Assembly (NCBI GenBank): GCA_031769625.1
Contig: JAUIMM010000016.1
Span: forward strand, 16,693,001 to 16,757,000
Direction of reading: 5' to 3'
Source: Taudactylus pleione
Taxonomy: Eukaryota > Chordata > Amphibia > Anura > Myobatrachidae
Length of the DNA stretch: 64,000 nt
Below, in pieces: positions 1 through 12,560 of this stretch; positions within the stretch are counted from its first letter, which is position 1; each line of letters begins with the position of its first letter. Below the pieces are notes generated by a model, which saw nothing but the letters and a program-made list of their open reading frames with translations, did not search any database and was not told the origin of the DNA. Position numbers and translations under genes: made by a program.

Positions 1-960
1 ATCGTTGTTATTCCTCTTTTTATGTATCAAGCGTTCCCCAAACCTCTCGGATTGTAAGCTCACTGGGGCAGGGCCATTTTTGCCTTCTGTTTCGTGTCTT
101 TGCATTGAACTTGCTTATGCCAAGAGTCACACACCCAAAATGTGCAGAGCTACGTAATATGAAAAAAGAGAAACCACCTAGCAGGGGTGTATCTATGAGT
201 CCGAGCACCCCTGGCAAAGTAAGGGACCGCCCCCCCGCCCTTCCACATTTTCTGAATTGAAATGTTGTGCGCTGAAGTCACACTGCAAAAGTAAAGCTGT
301 GTGGCTTTATGGGGATGGGGCGTGGTCACAAGTTAGTACCATTTCAAATTACACCACATAGTAATGCAACATTATTCACGTAGTAGTCCCTTTAATCACA
401 TTTTGTCACATATGTTATGTATACACACATATACACGGAAACACACATTTTCCCACATATAAATGCATGTTCCCTATGAAAGCACTGTAGATCTTGCCCC
501 TGTCACTGCAGCAGTTTAGATTACAGCTGAGCTCTCCCCCCGACAGACTACCTCGTCTCTTTCCTCCCATCTTACTTTATACTCCATTTACCCTCTCCAG
601 CTGAGCAGGATCAAGGTCCTTCCATCTTAAATAGCGCGGGGGATTCAGATCCAGGCTATCTGACTCTCCTAAGTGCTGGAGGAATGCTGCTGCTGCCGAG
701 GCTTGGCCCTGCCACCTCAGAGCAATCAGTGTTGCGCTCTCAGCTGCAAGGGCTGCAAGTTATCACAGTCAGGCTAGAAAGAAACTGATGTATTTTGACT
801 ATTTCTGAGCCAGATGCACCATGAATAGTCACCCTACCTTCCCACAGTGAACAGTCAACACTACCTGTGCCAGTGATCGCACAGAGCGAAAAAAAAATTG
901 TGAGTCCCAGGGACCCCTCGCTTAAATAAATGGGGTCCTATTCCACAGTTTCTGGGTCCC
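1..960. other. No gene recognised
   Basis: AT-balanced single-copy-looking DNA. Short open frames on both strands have no recognisable domain, and I see no paired terminal repeats. Nothing here can be assigned. Confidence 0.5.
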
Positions 961-964
961 ATTA

Positions 965-1560
965 GATATTATGAGGGTGAGGGCAAGCAGCAGCTGGGAC
1001 AGTGCTGGGGGCAGGTAGCAGTTGGGGTAGAGGGGATTAAGAGCAAGCAGCAGATGGGGTAAGGCTTGGGGGTAAAGACATAGAGAAGTTGTGGTAGAGC
1101 TGGGGGTATAGGGGAGTAAGGACATACAGTGCTGGGGGAAGGGACAGGGTACAGCATACAGAAGTTATAACACCGCTGGGGAGCAAGGAGGGTCTATTGG
1201 CAGGTAGTTTTGGAGGATGGAAGGGGGCAAGGGTAGATAGCAGCTGCGGCAGTACTGCGGGCAAGGAGGGGGTTAGAGGCAGGCAGTTCTAGGGGTAGGG
1301 AGGGAGTAAAAGTAGATAGCAGCTGGTGCAGTACTGGAGGGCAAGGAGGGGTTGGGGCAGACAGTGCTAGTGACAAAGAGGGAATAAGGGTATATAGAAA
1401 CTGGTGCAGTGCTGGGAGGCAAGGAGGGGTTGGGGCAGACAGTGCTGGGGGAAGGAGGGGGTCAGGGTAGATAGCCGCTGCAATACCGGGGGGCAAGGAG
1501 ATGTTAGAGGCCGACAGTGCTGGGGGTAGGGAGGGGATCAGGGTATATAGAAAGGGAGCC
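965..1560. repeat. GC-rich degenerate minisatellite 1
   Basis: A G-rich stretch built from imperfect copies of a module of roughly 45-60 bp containing GCAGTGCTGGGGG and GGCAAGGAGGGG. The periodicity creates several overlapping proline/leucine-rich open frames on the minus strand. These are composition artefacts: all frames are open at once, none has a domain, and the peptide repeats follow the DNA period. Confidence 0.7.
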
Positions 1561-1789
1561 TAAAGTAGTAGTAGCAGCAGTAGCAGCTGACCCTTACCCC
1601 CCTACATCGTTTGCTAAATGTACCCCCTTTTGGCTGCCTGTCTGCCACTCTTCACTGTTACCAGCAGCACTGCCAGCAACAGCAGAAAGTTATGCTCAGC
1701 CCCCTCACCTGCCACAGCACAGCCACCCTTAACCAGCAGCACCAAACCAACCCCCACCCGGTTATTACATACTTGAACAATCCTGCACA

Positions 1790-2080
1790 GTTCCTCTTGC
1801 CAGGTGCTGGGGCCGTCCTTCCACCAGGGTGGTCATCCTGCTGGGTGCCGGGGGCCATCTTCCTGCTGGGGCCATTATCATGCTGGGGCTATCCTCCCAT
1901 CGTGTGCCACCGCCGGGGTCGCTATCATGCTGGAGCCATTTTCCCGCCAGGGCCGTCATGGCTGTCTTCCTGTCGGGTGCCGGGGCTGCTATCATGCGGG
2001 AGCCATCTTCCCGCCGGAGCCGGCATGGCTGTCTTCATGTCGGGTGCCGGGGCCGCTTGTCCCAATAGAGCCAGGTACTG
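1790..2080. repeat. GC-rich degenerate minisatellite 2
   Basis: Imperfect reiteration of a module of about 30-60 bp with the shared strings GGTGCCGGGGCC and CATCATGCTGG-like variants. Open frames on both strands simply follow the repeat. No protein domain is visible. Confidence 0.65.
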
Positions 2081-2099
2081 CAGCATCAAGGTAAGGTGC

Positions 2100-3230
2100 T
2101 GAAGATGGCTGGCTCCACCTCCACTTTTTATATTCATCCCTGGCCAGGCCAGGGAGACGTAACATGAGTCATGTGATCAGGAGCCTGGGATTGGCCGCTG
2201 GGGACGCGTCACTTTCCTCACTGGACTCGATTTAGGCAAGTTCACTGGCCACGGGTGGCACCACCCAGCGCTAGACACTTAGGAGAAACAGGCACTACTG
2301 CAGCAGTATAAAAAATAGGTATTTGCCAACCTCACTCTAATAAAACAAAAAGCAGTTTACTGCTTGGGATATTAAATCATGCAAATAATATAAATCATAT
2401 TTATTAAATAAATTAATTAAACAAACATAAAATACCTAAACACATATAAAAAAAACTAATAATTCAATAATCATATAAACAATTCTATCAATTTAAATTG
2501 CTACATGTAGCAGAGGTAGCTTTATATTCAAATCCACATGTGATTATTCAAATGTACAAATATGCCTCCACTCACAGACCAATTATTATATATTGCACTG
2601 TTCAGATAGAGCTGATCAGGCTCATATTAAAAGCAAAAATGTACAAAAAAGAAGTTGTTCAGAGTGTTGTATAGCAGGAATTCAGCTGTTCTCCTTGATT
2701 ATTAGAAGTTCATATATACTGTTGTAGCCAGTAACCTGGGATCCAAGCTGCTATGCACACACGACTGACACAGTTGCAAATTGGGTCTGATTATAAAGAT
2801 TTGGTTCACTGGGAATCCCCTCTGGCATATGCAGATGTAATATAAAGTAGTATGCAAGCCCTCTGCTTACGGCTGTATAGACATGACATGTACGACCAGT
2901 CTCAGTACTCCTGAGCACCCGTTAGCAGCCAGATTAATATAGTATAAATATATAAATATGCACTGGACCTCTCCCCATCCTGGATCTGTCCCCGTATCAT
3001 TCAGAGAAGTACAGCTGGTTACGTCACCTCATCCACTGCGGTGATCCTGTTTATATACACCCCAGCGATCAGGTCTACAGTATTAACTGTAGCCGGCGAG
3101 TTGAGCACAGCGCTGCATAGCGATGGTCTGCAATCTCAGCTGTAGCTAGCGGATGGGTTAGAGCACAGTAGTGTAGTGTAGCGGGTGGCTTAGCTAGCGA
3201 TAGGGTCCCCAGTGTCTTTGTAAAAGAGAG
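2100..3230. other. No gene recognised; AT-rich
   Basis: AT-rich sequence up to about 2700, then mixed composition. The segment from about 2690 onward may belong to an old retroelement terminus, because a ribozyme-like stem motif follows at 3233-3275, but no boundaries or TSD can be read. Confidence 0.4.
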
Positions 3231-3232
3231 CA

Positions 3233-3275
3233 GCAACGCGTTTCGGCTACCACTGTAGCCTTATTCAAGCTGGAA
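3233..3275 (-). other. Degenerate hammerhead-like hairpin with GAAACGCG motif
   Basis: Read on the minus strand, a 6-bp stem (GGCTAC/GTAGCC) is preceded by TTGAATAA, a degenerate version of CTGANGAA, and followed by GAAACGCGTTG. This matches the order core-stem II-GAAA seen at the PLE ends elsewhere in the window, but two conserved core positions are changed. It probably marks a decayed retroelement terminus. Catalytic activity is not expected. Confidence 0.35.
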
Positions 3276-4620
3276 TGCGCTCCTTCATTCGCTAAGCAAT
3301 TTACATAGTATAAAAACTCTGGTCATTGGTTAATTGATTCATTTAATTTAACCGTTTATTATCCACAGTATTAATGTATTACGTGAGCTATGTAATATGT
3401 TAGAATTTATAAATAAAAGCTAATAACACTAATAAAAACCATAAATGCCATTTGTCAATCAATGGTAGGTTACAATCAGCTGTCAATCACTCGCAGGTAA
3501 AGATGTGTTTCAGCAATATTTGCATAGCAGATTTGCCTGAGGTGTGATGTGAAACATGCTGTAACTTTCAAATGATTTTACTGAACAACCGAAAATAAAC
3601 GCTGGGCTGAAATGTACGGGATTAACAACATACAAAAAACAATAAACAGCAGAAACGGCTAACTTAATAGGCAGGCTGTTTTATTTTGTTGTGAGAAACA
3701 GTGATTAAAACACATGTACAAACGCAGACATGATGTCATTAGACTCATACGTGATGTTTTTCTACAAGAGTTATCTTGCTCTATGAAACTAATTATGAAG
3801 GAACTCCATAGCTTGTTTTACTAGTTCAGTAAAACACTTCTTGGGTGGCTGAACAACACAGGACCCTTTGGCACGTATTTATTAACTATAAAATAAGCCT
3901 GTTGTGTCCTATTGAAAAAATTGAAAGTTAGAAAGGTTCCCATCAGTGGAACCCTATTAAAATATACAAATATAAAAGCTGAATCCACAGCACAAACCCC
4001 CAGGGCCAAATTAGACATGTCTAATCCTTTTACCTCTGACCTTGGCAGCTACAGCACATTTCAAGAGCTGAATCGGAGCGCGGCACAACAATGATTGTCT
4101 GTTATTCCCGAGCCAGAAACTACTGGACGGATATTATCAGATACATTTATGAAATACAAAATATATATCCCCAGGAACTGACACTAATGACAGAATGGTA
4201 CAAGAAACTGAGCAGTGGATTAAAAACAAAATGAAAGCTATATATAATAAACACGGAACCACTCATGGAAAAGAGATTTAAAGGGAACCTACACAAGGTT
4301 GGCATTACTTTTTATCTGCACCAATATTTAGTGCTTCCTTATACCATTTTATGCTTGCATGGTAAGAAAGGTGGCGATTAACCAACATGACACAAAGGTG
4401 CAAATGACTACACAGCTTCAATTCTCATATAGCTGAGATGAGGCCTCCAATAAAACAGGCAAATGCCTCTTTACTCAAACAAATAGGGCTGCCCACCTGC
4501 CTAAATTGGGACTGTGCGGTTGTATTCTTTAAACATACTTTTCTACATATAACTGCAAATTATCTAGTGGGCAAACAAGGCTTCATCTGTGCAGTTACTA
4601 ATTTTGGCTAGTTACATTTA
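3276..4620. other. No gene recognised
   Basis: AT-rich sequence with short uninformative open frames and no paired termini that I can see. Confidence 0.5.
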
Positions 4621-4854
4621 AAGCTCAATTCAATTAGTTGCAAGGGGGGAGGCGAATTGCGGCTGCAATGACGTGGAAAGGAAAAGCCAGCAACGGCAGC
4701 CAAACTCACCCCCTCTCAGCCCAATCTCGAACCGGATTTGTAAAAAATTTTTAAGCAGCCCAAAGGGGCTGTGTACATAAATCTGTGATTCTGCCGGTAC
4801 CATAAGGCCTGCTGTACCATAAGTGTGAGACTTGCACCTAATTGAATTGAGCCC
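4621..4854. mobile_element. Harbinger-like MITE, TSD TTA
   Basis: Terminal inverted repeats of about 22 bp (left AAGCTCAATTCAATTAG, right end pairing with it and finishing GAATTGAGCCC) enclose 234 bp without coding capacity. A perfect TTA duplication flanks it (4618-4620 and 4855-4857). A 3-bp TSD with AT-rich sequence is typical of PIF/Harbinger. Family assignment is inferred from termini only. Confidence 0.75.
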
Positions 4855-4857
4855 TTA

Positions 4858-5893
4858 GTGCAGCACTTGCTAGTAAAAAAAAAATCCATAGTGACTCATC
4901 CTTAAGTATTATCATGATCCTAGTAGTAAAATATTGGGGTGATTTAAAAAAATTACTTTGACCAACAACTTATCTGATTTTCCTCTCTGTATTATGATTA
5001 ACACTTCATCTAATGAGAACAAAATCTGTAGATGGTAAAATTCTTATTTTCTTAGTAATGTTGTTTTTATACAGAGTTTATTTGCTGATCGTGATTTGTG
5101 TGATATTTCTCTGATTGGTTGCAAATGTTCAAGGTGCAAAGTGAAAAGAAGACAATAAGGAAGTCTGATTACTTACATTAAATGCATTGTAGTCTGTCCG
5201 ATAACACCACCTGTGGTCCCATTCAGTCTCTGAAATTTAGTGCAAATAAAGGTCGTCCAAGTGGTGTAATGCTGGACCTGAGGTTAACTGTATCTGCTAT
5301 TCATTTCCTGATTTTTCAAAGGACTTTTGCAGAGTCATCCTTGTAGTTATGGTTCATTTATTGCTAATGTTAAGTAATATGTTTGCCTGCCATCCCTTTT
5401 ATGAAGGGATCTGATTGAGAACATTGGGTCTGCAGTGACTCAGTAAAGAAATTGATAGGGGAAAGAAAACAATCTAGCTTTGCTGATAATTCTACAAACT
5501 AATAATAATGAAATTGCAACTTTCCTCCTGTTATCACTAGGCACTATTGACATTAGCTTAATTAATACTTTATTATCATGTAAAAGCTATGTTTATTTCA
5601 CATTGCAAACAATATGATTCATTGCAGAACGTACTGCATTTAATTTATAGGTTTAATGTTTGCCTTATCAGGTTGGCCGACCTCTGAAGAGGATTTAATT
5701 AAAAGTAATCAGAGATGCAAAAACATCCAATAATAGAATAAAAGTCTTTCTTTGATGCCCAGCAAACACACGGGTATCACTTTAAGTGGTGCCCACTTCG
5801 CAGCCAGCTGTTTGCCGTACGGAATTGTAACTGCACTGAGGACTACACCCTCCCAGAATGCTCCATGGCATTCACAGGTTTGGACACTGTCAA
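4858..5893. other. No gene recognised
   Basis: AT-rich, no repeat structure or domain-bearing open frame seen. Confidence 0.5.
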
Positions 5894-6047
5894 TGAGTGA
5901 TATTCTTGTTATCACGTTACTAATCTTAAATGGTGCTCTAACCATTCGGCTCCTAACTGTCATGTGTTTGAAAAATGACAGTTAGAAGCTGATTGGTTGG
6001 AGCACCATTTAAGATTAGTATTGAATGATAACAAGAATATCACTCGA
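5894..6047. repeat. Snap-back inverted repeat, ~70-bp arms
   Basis: Two arms of about 70 bp separated by about 11 bp are near-perfect reverse complements: the arm beginning GAGTGATATTCTTGTTATCA and its partner ending TGATAACAAGAATATCACTC. The inner ends pair through CTAACTGTCAT and ATGACAGTTAG. A few mismatches indicate age. Probably a small foldback MITE; no TSD was identified. Confidence 0.75.
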
Positions 6048-6353
6048 TAAATCTGGGCCTGTATATCAAAAGGGAGGAGGTGTCAGGCAGGGGATGGAGA
6101 ACCAGCCCGGGAAATTTATGGAAGCAGCCCTAATGGCTGGAGTCAGGGGGAGGAAAGGAAAGGAAAGAGAGAGATTCATATAAACATACAAATACATAAT
6201 CCGGCATTGCCTGGGCTTCTTTTTCTTTTTGTAAACTATTGCAGTCCCCGGCGCATGGATTGTGAAAGCAGGGACACTGATGGGGGAGTTACAGGGAGGC
6301 TGAGTGTAGGGACACAGCATGGCTTGCTCGTTAAGTAGGTGTGGTTTGATGGC

Positions 6354-6401
6354 ACTACAAGTCCCAGCACATTCAGTTGATAGTGTGCTGGGACTTGTAG
6401 T
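6354..6401. repeat. 18-bp inverted repeat around a 12-nt loop
   Basis: ACTACAAGTCCCAGCACA (6354-6371) pairs perfectly with its reverse complement at 6384-6401. Sequences of the ACTACAAGTCCCAGCA type are frequent in vertebrate hAT-derived MITEs; here only the hairpin remains. Confidence 0.7.
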
Positions 6402-9112
6402 CTCATCACAGCTGGATATGCAGTCAATGGTCTAGTTACATATAGGATCCCCAGACTTCTTACCTTTAAATGTAGAGCGCCAGGCCATCCTGTCCTAGTG
6501 CAGCCCCCGCAGGGTCCAGGATCACGGTCTGTGGACTGTGGAGACAGGTGGTACAGTTCTGGACCGCTGGGAAGGGGAGCTGATAAAGATAAGGAGGCAC
6601 CATACCTCCGGCTATATCCACCACTGTGATTGTGGTAACTGTGGGTGGCCCGCTCCTGTGTCCTCCTGGCCGACGTCGGCATTGCCTGCTGCCCGGCACC
6701 ACACTGCTAAGGGGTAGCCTTCTTGTCACAAACGGACCACCCCTTGGCTTCACCTGGCCCTGCTAACAGTGCCACACTCTGCCCCCGGCCGCTGTGGTTC
6801 CCTCGTAGGAGCACAAGCTCCATACAGTGACACTGCTGCTCCTGGCTGACGGGCCGCACTCTGAAATAGCTGCTAGCCGGAGCGGACGACAGCTTCCGGT
6901 TTGCGTTCCTCATAGGAGCGTAAATCCAGGAAGCGATGCAGCCGGCCCAGGCATACATGGGAATTAGCCTGTGCCGGCAGCCAATTTCAGCCGGCCTGGC
7001 AGGGCATGTCAGCCAGCCCAGCAGAGAGGTGCATTGGACCGGCCCAGCGGGACCTGTCCCGGTGGCCCAATCCGCCCCTGGTGTCAGGTAACTGTAAAAC
7101 GAAGCTTTAGCCAGATATATCATGGAAACGGGCAAGGAGCAGTGCAAAATGCCAGGGAGACAAAAAGGAATGAGTCTTGTGGCACGCTTCTGGAGGGAGG
7201 AGCTGTGGAAGAGCAGAGCTTGGTCCCATTGGCTAATGCCATCTTAAGATGGTGTTAGCCATTGTAGTCTATGGGTTATATATCGCAGGGATCCTCCAGT
7301 AATAGACAGTCTGTCTGATGACCACCCATACGCAGTACTGTAGGTCTGACATCATAAAGTAAAGTGATCGATGATGCATTCACTTTACTTTACACACTGC
7401 AGAGCCCCTGTACTTGGATGTGATTATTAATACATATGGGCGGTAAGCCGGTACATAATATAATATTGCGTTGATAAGAAGTTCTAATTATCAGGTCTAA
7501 AACCTGATAATTAATAAATGGGCTCCTTAGTGTTTTGATTCATACTGTTTTGTTTTTTGAATTTGTGCAGCGTAATGCGATTACCATGGCAACCACAGAC
7601 ACATACAACATATGATGTAGCAATCAGAAAAGCCTTGGAACACTTCTCAGCTCTCCTCAGCATTCACACTGCCTTGGAATCCAAATGTTTCCATGTGTGG
7701 TACGGTTTTATGCAGTGACAGTCATATCAGTCATATAAGCATCAAGTCTGCAAACAGAACATTTATCATAGATGCAAAATCTGTTAAGAAAAACGTGTGA
7801 GCTTGCGCTATAAATCTAGTTTTTGCCTTTTCTTGCTGTAATTTTCCCTTTGACCACCATGCAGGGCACCTGTAAACCTCCATCAGCTTACATGTATTGC
7901 ATTCATTGGCATGGCTGCAATCTTTTGTATAAGCAAACATAAATGTAATCTATTCTGTTCAGAATTACCACATATCATTTAAGGGGACATAAGTTCAGAA
8001 CATTAAGCACTTACCTACCGTAGGTGGGTTACGAATGCACAGGAGAACATCTTGAAAAAGATCAGTGCCTTTATAATTTTTTATATTGTTTCAGAAAAAA
8101 TTATGAGAGTTCAAAAGTTTTGTATTTCTTTGAATGACTGTTTTACAAAATATAGATACTGTACATGTGTAGTGATGGAAAAATAGACTTACCATATCTG
8201 CAGTAGCTATCCTACATTACATTGCTAATATTTGCCGTCATCTGCGTGATTTGTTGTGGAATTGCAGTCTCGTTCAGTAATAAGAAGGTTAAGGCAATAA
8301 AAGTAAGCCCATAGTGAATAGGGAAATGAATGTAATAGCACCACACATAAAAGTGTGCATGCTTTAGAACAAGCAATGGCCCCATCTGCTGGTATACATG
8401 TAAATTACATCTTATTCTGAAACCATTCCCCTATAGCTAAATACAAATATGCAATGAGATTAGGTAAAGAAAGATTCCTTCCGCAATTATTAATAATACT
8501 TTTAAATATATTACCTCATATATTTTTTTCATTTGATACGATTTACATGCTAATTGCAAAACAATGCACAGCATAATTGAATGGCCAGTCTGGTAACAAC
8601 TGGTTAAAACGTAATAGGGATTTGCCCAACACTCCTGTACTTTTTTGAAATGAAGCTCAATTTCATGGGACACAAAGCAATTTAAGGGCAGCAGTAAACT
8701 ACAATATAGAATTTAGTACAGTCAGTTATGAAATGTGAACAATAACTTTTCTAAATGTGAATGTTTCAGGAGACAGCGATGAACACAGCAGTGCAGTAGA
8801 AGGTAATGGGCATCTTTCTACCTGACTAGAATTTCCTGTCACGAATTTCTAGGGTTTCCTAGGTCTTAAAACCCATTGAGATTTTGTGTTACGGCTTATG
8901 AGGCCAAGTTACAGCAGTATTTTCATGATTGTTAGAAGTGAAGTGCATTAAATAAGAAGGTTCTCTGTTTCTTTGTAAGTAACACCTGTGCTTGCATGTT
9001 TCCGCCTATTGATACACAGAGCTCATGAGCAGCTTTGTTTAGATATTGTCCAATATGGCGACATTAGTATTAGTGAACTAAATCATATACCTGTAATAAT
9101 TGATGTTAGAAA
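6402..9112. other. No gene recognised; GC-rich patch 6440-7110
   Basis: The patch 6440-7110 is GC-rich with CCGGCC-like strings and holds minus-strand open frames of about 95-148 codons. These lack any recognisable domain, overlap in different frames and show no splice-supported continuation, so I do not call them genes. The remainder is AT-rich and featureless. Confidence 0.45.
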
Positions 9113-9851
9113 TTAGTGTTTCGGTTTTTCAGAAAAACCAACACACCCGAATTTTGGAGTTTCAAGTCAAACCAAGTCCTGGCTCAGATGGCTTTTGAGG
9201 TTCTGTTCCGAGTAGACCGAGTTTCGGCTTGGGTCTTCCCACAAGTCAAGTCTCAGATTTTGATAGCATGTAAATCCCTCCCTCTTGAGTTCAGGTGACA
9301 AAATCGGTCAGAATTCACTGGAAATTAATGTTCTTGATGTTAATAATACTATAGGAACAAAATCAAGGTCTATAGGTGCATACACACATAAAGATTTTCT
9401 GTCCAACCATCCAACTGGTTCATTGGTTGGAATGAAAATCTGATAAGGTATGAAAGTAAGTGACAATCAGCAATTTGTCCCAAATGCATGAAAATGGACA
9501 AAAACTGTTGTTTGAACAATTGTTTATATCAAACATTTAACAAACTTGTCTGAATGACCATTTTCATCTGTTTTAAGACATTTAGGAGCAAATTGCTGAT
9601 CATCAGTTACTCCCATATGTTACCAGATTTTCATTCCAACCAATCAACTAGTTGGATGGGTGGACAGAAAATCTTTAAGTGTGTATGCAGCTTAAGTTAC
9701 ACGAGTTTAGCCGTTTTTATCAATGTTTTTAAATTCATCCCAAACCAATACAGAACCAAAACACTTGAGGGTGGTTTTGCCAAATCCAAAACCATAACAT
9801 TTGATGGTGGTTTTGCCAAAACCAAATCACAGGGGTCATTGCACGTCTCTA
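9113..9851. mobile_element. Old hAT-like MITE, interrupted
   Basis: Right end GCACGTCTCTA resembles the inverted form of the TAGAGATGTGCGG termini of the element at 15810-16147. Internal text (repeated GGTGGTTTTGCCAAA and CCAAAAC runs) resembles the 3' part of the hAT derivative at 11031-14064. The left boundary is degenerate and approximate. A palindromic MITE (9375-9691) is inserted inside. Confidence 0.45.
9375..9691. mobile_element. Palindromic MITE with GGTGCATACACAC termini
   Basis: Left terminus GGTGCATACACACATAAAGA and the right end (ending CTTTAAGTGTGTATGCAGC) are inverted repeats, and internal segments (AACCAATCAACTAGTTGG and its partner) continue the pairing, so most of the 317 bp can fold back. 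TTAA follows the right end; the left tetranucleotide TATA is a degenerate match. It belongs with the element at 61816-62124. No coding capacity. Confidence 0.7.
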
Positions 9852-10188
9852 GAATATGTTTAATTGAATATGTCCAGCTTGCTCTTTTACATCACTTAAA
9901 GAACGCAGTCATCATTAGAAGTGTGGGGATTCTCTATCTTGCAGCACTACACGTTCTTGTAAATTGACCAGTACATGCCGAAAGGTAATTAAAATGGTTT
10001 GTACTGAACTGACTGCAAACTGGTGCATGCCCAGTGATGTCTCAGCAGTATGTTTGACATGTAATGCAGTTTAACTACTTTTTATACCAGATTCACTTAG
10101 AGTAGTATCCTAAATGATGTGAAGGACATGAATGGTAAAGATGAAGGAATTGCTCTATTTTGCTTTATTTTTAAGCAATTCTTTAGCA

Positions 10189-10528
10189 GAGAGGTTCCCA
10201 AACTCCGCCAATACATTCCAGGTTTTAAGGATATCCATGCTTGAGTCCAGGGGGTATACTTACTAAAGTGCATTATTTTGGAAGTGGAGATGTTACCATA
10301 ACAACCAATCAGATTCTACTTAACATTTATCTAGCACCTTATAGAAGATAATAACTAGAATCTGATTGGTTACTATGGGCAACATCTCCACTTCTAAAAA
10401 CTTGCACTTTAGTAAGTATACCCCAAGATGTTTAAATCAAATTGGCTGAGGTACTAATTAAATCACCTGTGCTCAAGCATGGATATCCTTAAAACATTGA
10501 CTGCAATACCCGAGTTTGGGAACCTCTG
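10189..10528. mobile_element. hAT MITE with perfect 8-bp TSD
   Basis: Flanked by exact 8-bp duplications CTTTAGCA (10181-10188 and 10529-10536). Termini GAGAGGTTCCCAAACT and AGTTTGGGAACCTCTG are inverted repeats, and the next segments (GATATCCATGCTTGAG and its partner) also pair. An 8-bp TSD with this terminus is diagnostic of hAT. 340 bp, non-coding, with another MITE nested inside. Confidence 0.85.
10251..10424. mobile_element. Nested TIR MITE GGGGTATACTTACTAAAGTG
   Basis: 174-bp element with about 20-bp inverted termini (GGGGTATACTTACTAAAGTG at the left, its complement ending TAGTAAGTATACCCC at the right), plus internal pairing through GAAGTGGAGATGTT. It interrupts the hAT MITE 10189-10528 and is therefore younger. 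No clear TSD. Confidence 0.75.
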
Positions 10529-11193
10529 CTTTAGCATATAGTTAGAGATGGAGTGTCTTTTAACTTCCTGTTTAATATGTAGTCTTTGATGTCTGTGTTT
10601 GTTGGTAACACATTTTGATTGTGCTCTGTGATGAAATGTACAGCTGTTAAATAAGATAAAATAATTTTTAATGCATTTTACAACCAGTCTGAAATCTTAT
10701 TTTCAGTGCTAAATAACATTTTATTCTGGAATTAATTGTTTAGTGTTGCTAATTCAAAGGAATAGCCAGGTGGTAGGTCAGTAAAATTAATCGCTTCTGT
10801 GGGATCCTGCGTATACTGACTGTACAAAGCAAAGACCATATGCTGTTGTATTTGGCCAAAGCATCCTTCTTAATGACTAACATTTGTCCCAAGCTGCACG
10901 TTTTATTTGTCCTCTGTATTGTGGCATCTCACTGTAGATCATGTTGTCTCCAATTTGCAGCTATGTGCAGGCATGCTGCTTAGCAGATGTTATTATCGAA
11001 GGCCATTGTGCAGTATCTATGTGTTTGTGTTAGGGGTGAGCTGGTTCAGATTTCTGAAATCCGAACCCCCCCCCCGAGCCCCCCCGATCCGAGGCCGATC
11101 CGAGTCAGGCTCGACTTTTCCCACCTGACTCGGATCTGAAATCAAGGCAAAACGTCATCATCCTGCCTTCCGGGTCTCGCGGGTTTTGGATTC

Positions 11194-11200
11194 TATATAA
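11194..11200 (+). promoter_or_regulatory. TATA box of hAT copy 1
   Basis: TATATAA followed by GG, with a GCGCCATTTT segment about 15 bp downstream. The same TATA and downstream sequence are conserved in the inverted copy at 54228-54234, which supports a functional promoter in the ancestor. Confidence 0.6.
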
Positions 11201-11289
11201 GGTACCCTCGTCGGCGCCATTTTCTCACTAGGCTGTGGACAGTGAAGAGGGAGGGTGGGAGTTAGGGCTGGCTGGGCTGTGTAGTGTAG

Positions 11290-11640
11290 TGTAGTGTTGT
11301 GCTGTGCTGCTGTTGTCAATAGGGGCTGTGTCTACTCCTCCAAAGTCCATAGGGGCTGGCTGTGTTGTGCTGTGCTGCTGTTGTCCATAGGGGCTGTGTC
11401 CACTCCTCCAAAGTCCATAGGGGCTGGCTGTGTTGTGCTGCTGTTGTCCATAGGGGCTGTGTCCACTCCTCCAAAGTCCATAGGGGCTGGCTGTGTTGTG
11501 CTGTGCTGCTGTTGTCCATAGGGGCTGTGTCCACTCCTCCAAAGTCCATAGGGGCTGGCTGGACTGTGTTGTGCAGTCAGTTGTCCATAGGGGCTGTGTC
11601 CACTCCAAAGTCCTGTGCAGTGTCCCAGTCCTAAAGGGGT
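11290..11640. repeat. 63-68-bp tandem repeat in the hAT leader
   Basis: About five copies of a unit containing GTTGTCCATAGGGGCTGTG and CACTCCTCCAAAGTCCATAG; copies differ by presence of an extra TGCTG segment. Overlapping open frames on both strands arise from the period and are not genes. The inverted hAT copy keeps only about two units (54000-54110). Confidence 0.8.
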
Positions 11641-11689
11641 GCTGTAGTGTTGTCCAGGGGGTGCTCTGTCCATCAGGGGTGCTCCCCCA

Positions 11690-12560
11690 AGTGCAAAAAA
11701 AAATAAATATTTTTTCTGTGTTTGTGAATTGTATGCGCAGTAGCCGCACGTGCATCAACAAAGTAGCGCCAAGCGTGCGCCTGTGTCATAAGTAAAGGGC
11801 CGGCTGGCTCGTCCGTTAAAGGGTGCTGTTACTCCGAAAGTGCACTCAAAATAATATATTATTTTTTATGTGTTTGTGAATTGTGTGCGCAGTAGCCGCA
11901 CGTGCATCAACAAAGTAGCGCCAAGCGTGCGCCTGTGTCATAAGTAAAGGGCCGGCTGGCTTGACCGTTAAAAGGTGCTGTAACCCCCAAAGTGCACTCC
12001 AAACAAAATAAAAAAATATTTTTTTTTGTGTTTGTGAATTGTGTGCACTGTGGCTGTACGTGCATCAACAAAGTAGCAGCGCCAAGCGTGCGCCTGTGTC
12101 CCATAAGTCTGTTAAAGGGTGGTGTAGCCCCCAAAGTGCACTCCACAAAAAATAAACAATTTTTTTTTTCTGTATTTGTGTGCGAAATGTATGCGCAGTA
12201 GCCGCACGTGCATCAACAAAGTAGCGCCAAACGTGCGCCTGTGTCATAAGTAAAGGGCCGGCTGGCTTGACCGTTAAAAGGTGCTGTAACCCCCAAAGTG
12301 CACTCCAAACAAAATTAAATTTTTTTTTTTTTGTGTATGTGAATTGTCTGCACTGTGGCTGTACATGCATTAACAAAGGAGCAGCGCCAAGCATGCACAC
12401 GTGTCCCGTAAGTCTGTTAAAGGGTGGTGTAACCCCCAAAGTGCACTCCACAAAAAATAAACAATTCTTTTTTTTCTGTATTTGTGTGCGAAATGTATGC
12501 GCAGTAGCCGCACGTGCATCAACATAGCAGCAGCGCCAACCGTGCGCCTGTGTCATAAGT
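11690..12560. repeat. Array A: ~155-bp tandem units, copy 1
   Basis: Six imperfect units, each with a T-run, a TGTGTTTGTGAATTGT segment, GCCGCACGTGCATCAACAAA, a GCGCCAAGCGTGCGCC segment and a GGGCCGGCTGGCTTG-like end. Length variation is mostly in T-runs and in a deletable GGGCCGGCTGG segment. The array lies between promoter and coding remnant of the hAT element. Confidence 0.85.

Noticed and set aside
922..1496. Overlapping minus-strand Pro/Leu-rich open frames
   Set aside because: They follow a G-rich minisatellite, are open in several frames at once and have no domain.
3021..3030. ACGTCACC as a PLE CRE site linked to the hairpin at 3233-3275
   Set aside because: It lies on the downstream side of the minus-strand hairpin, unlike the upstream placement in the other PLEs.
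6236..7147. Minus-strand frames of 95-148 codons in a GC-rich patch
   Set aside because: No recognisable domain, no splice or repeat support, several frames overlap. Could be an untranslated or promoter-like region, but no evidence.
11228..11761. 177-codon minus-strand frame with WTQPLWTT repeats
   Set aside because: Encoded by the 63-68-bp leader repeat of the hAT element and antisense to its promoter and coding remnant.
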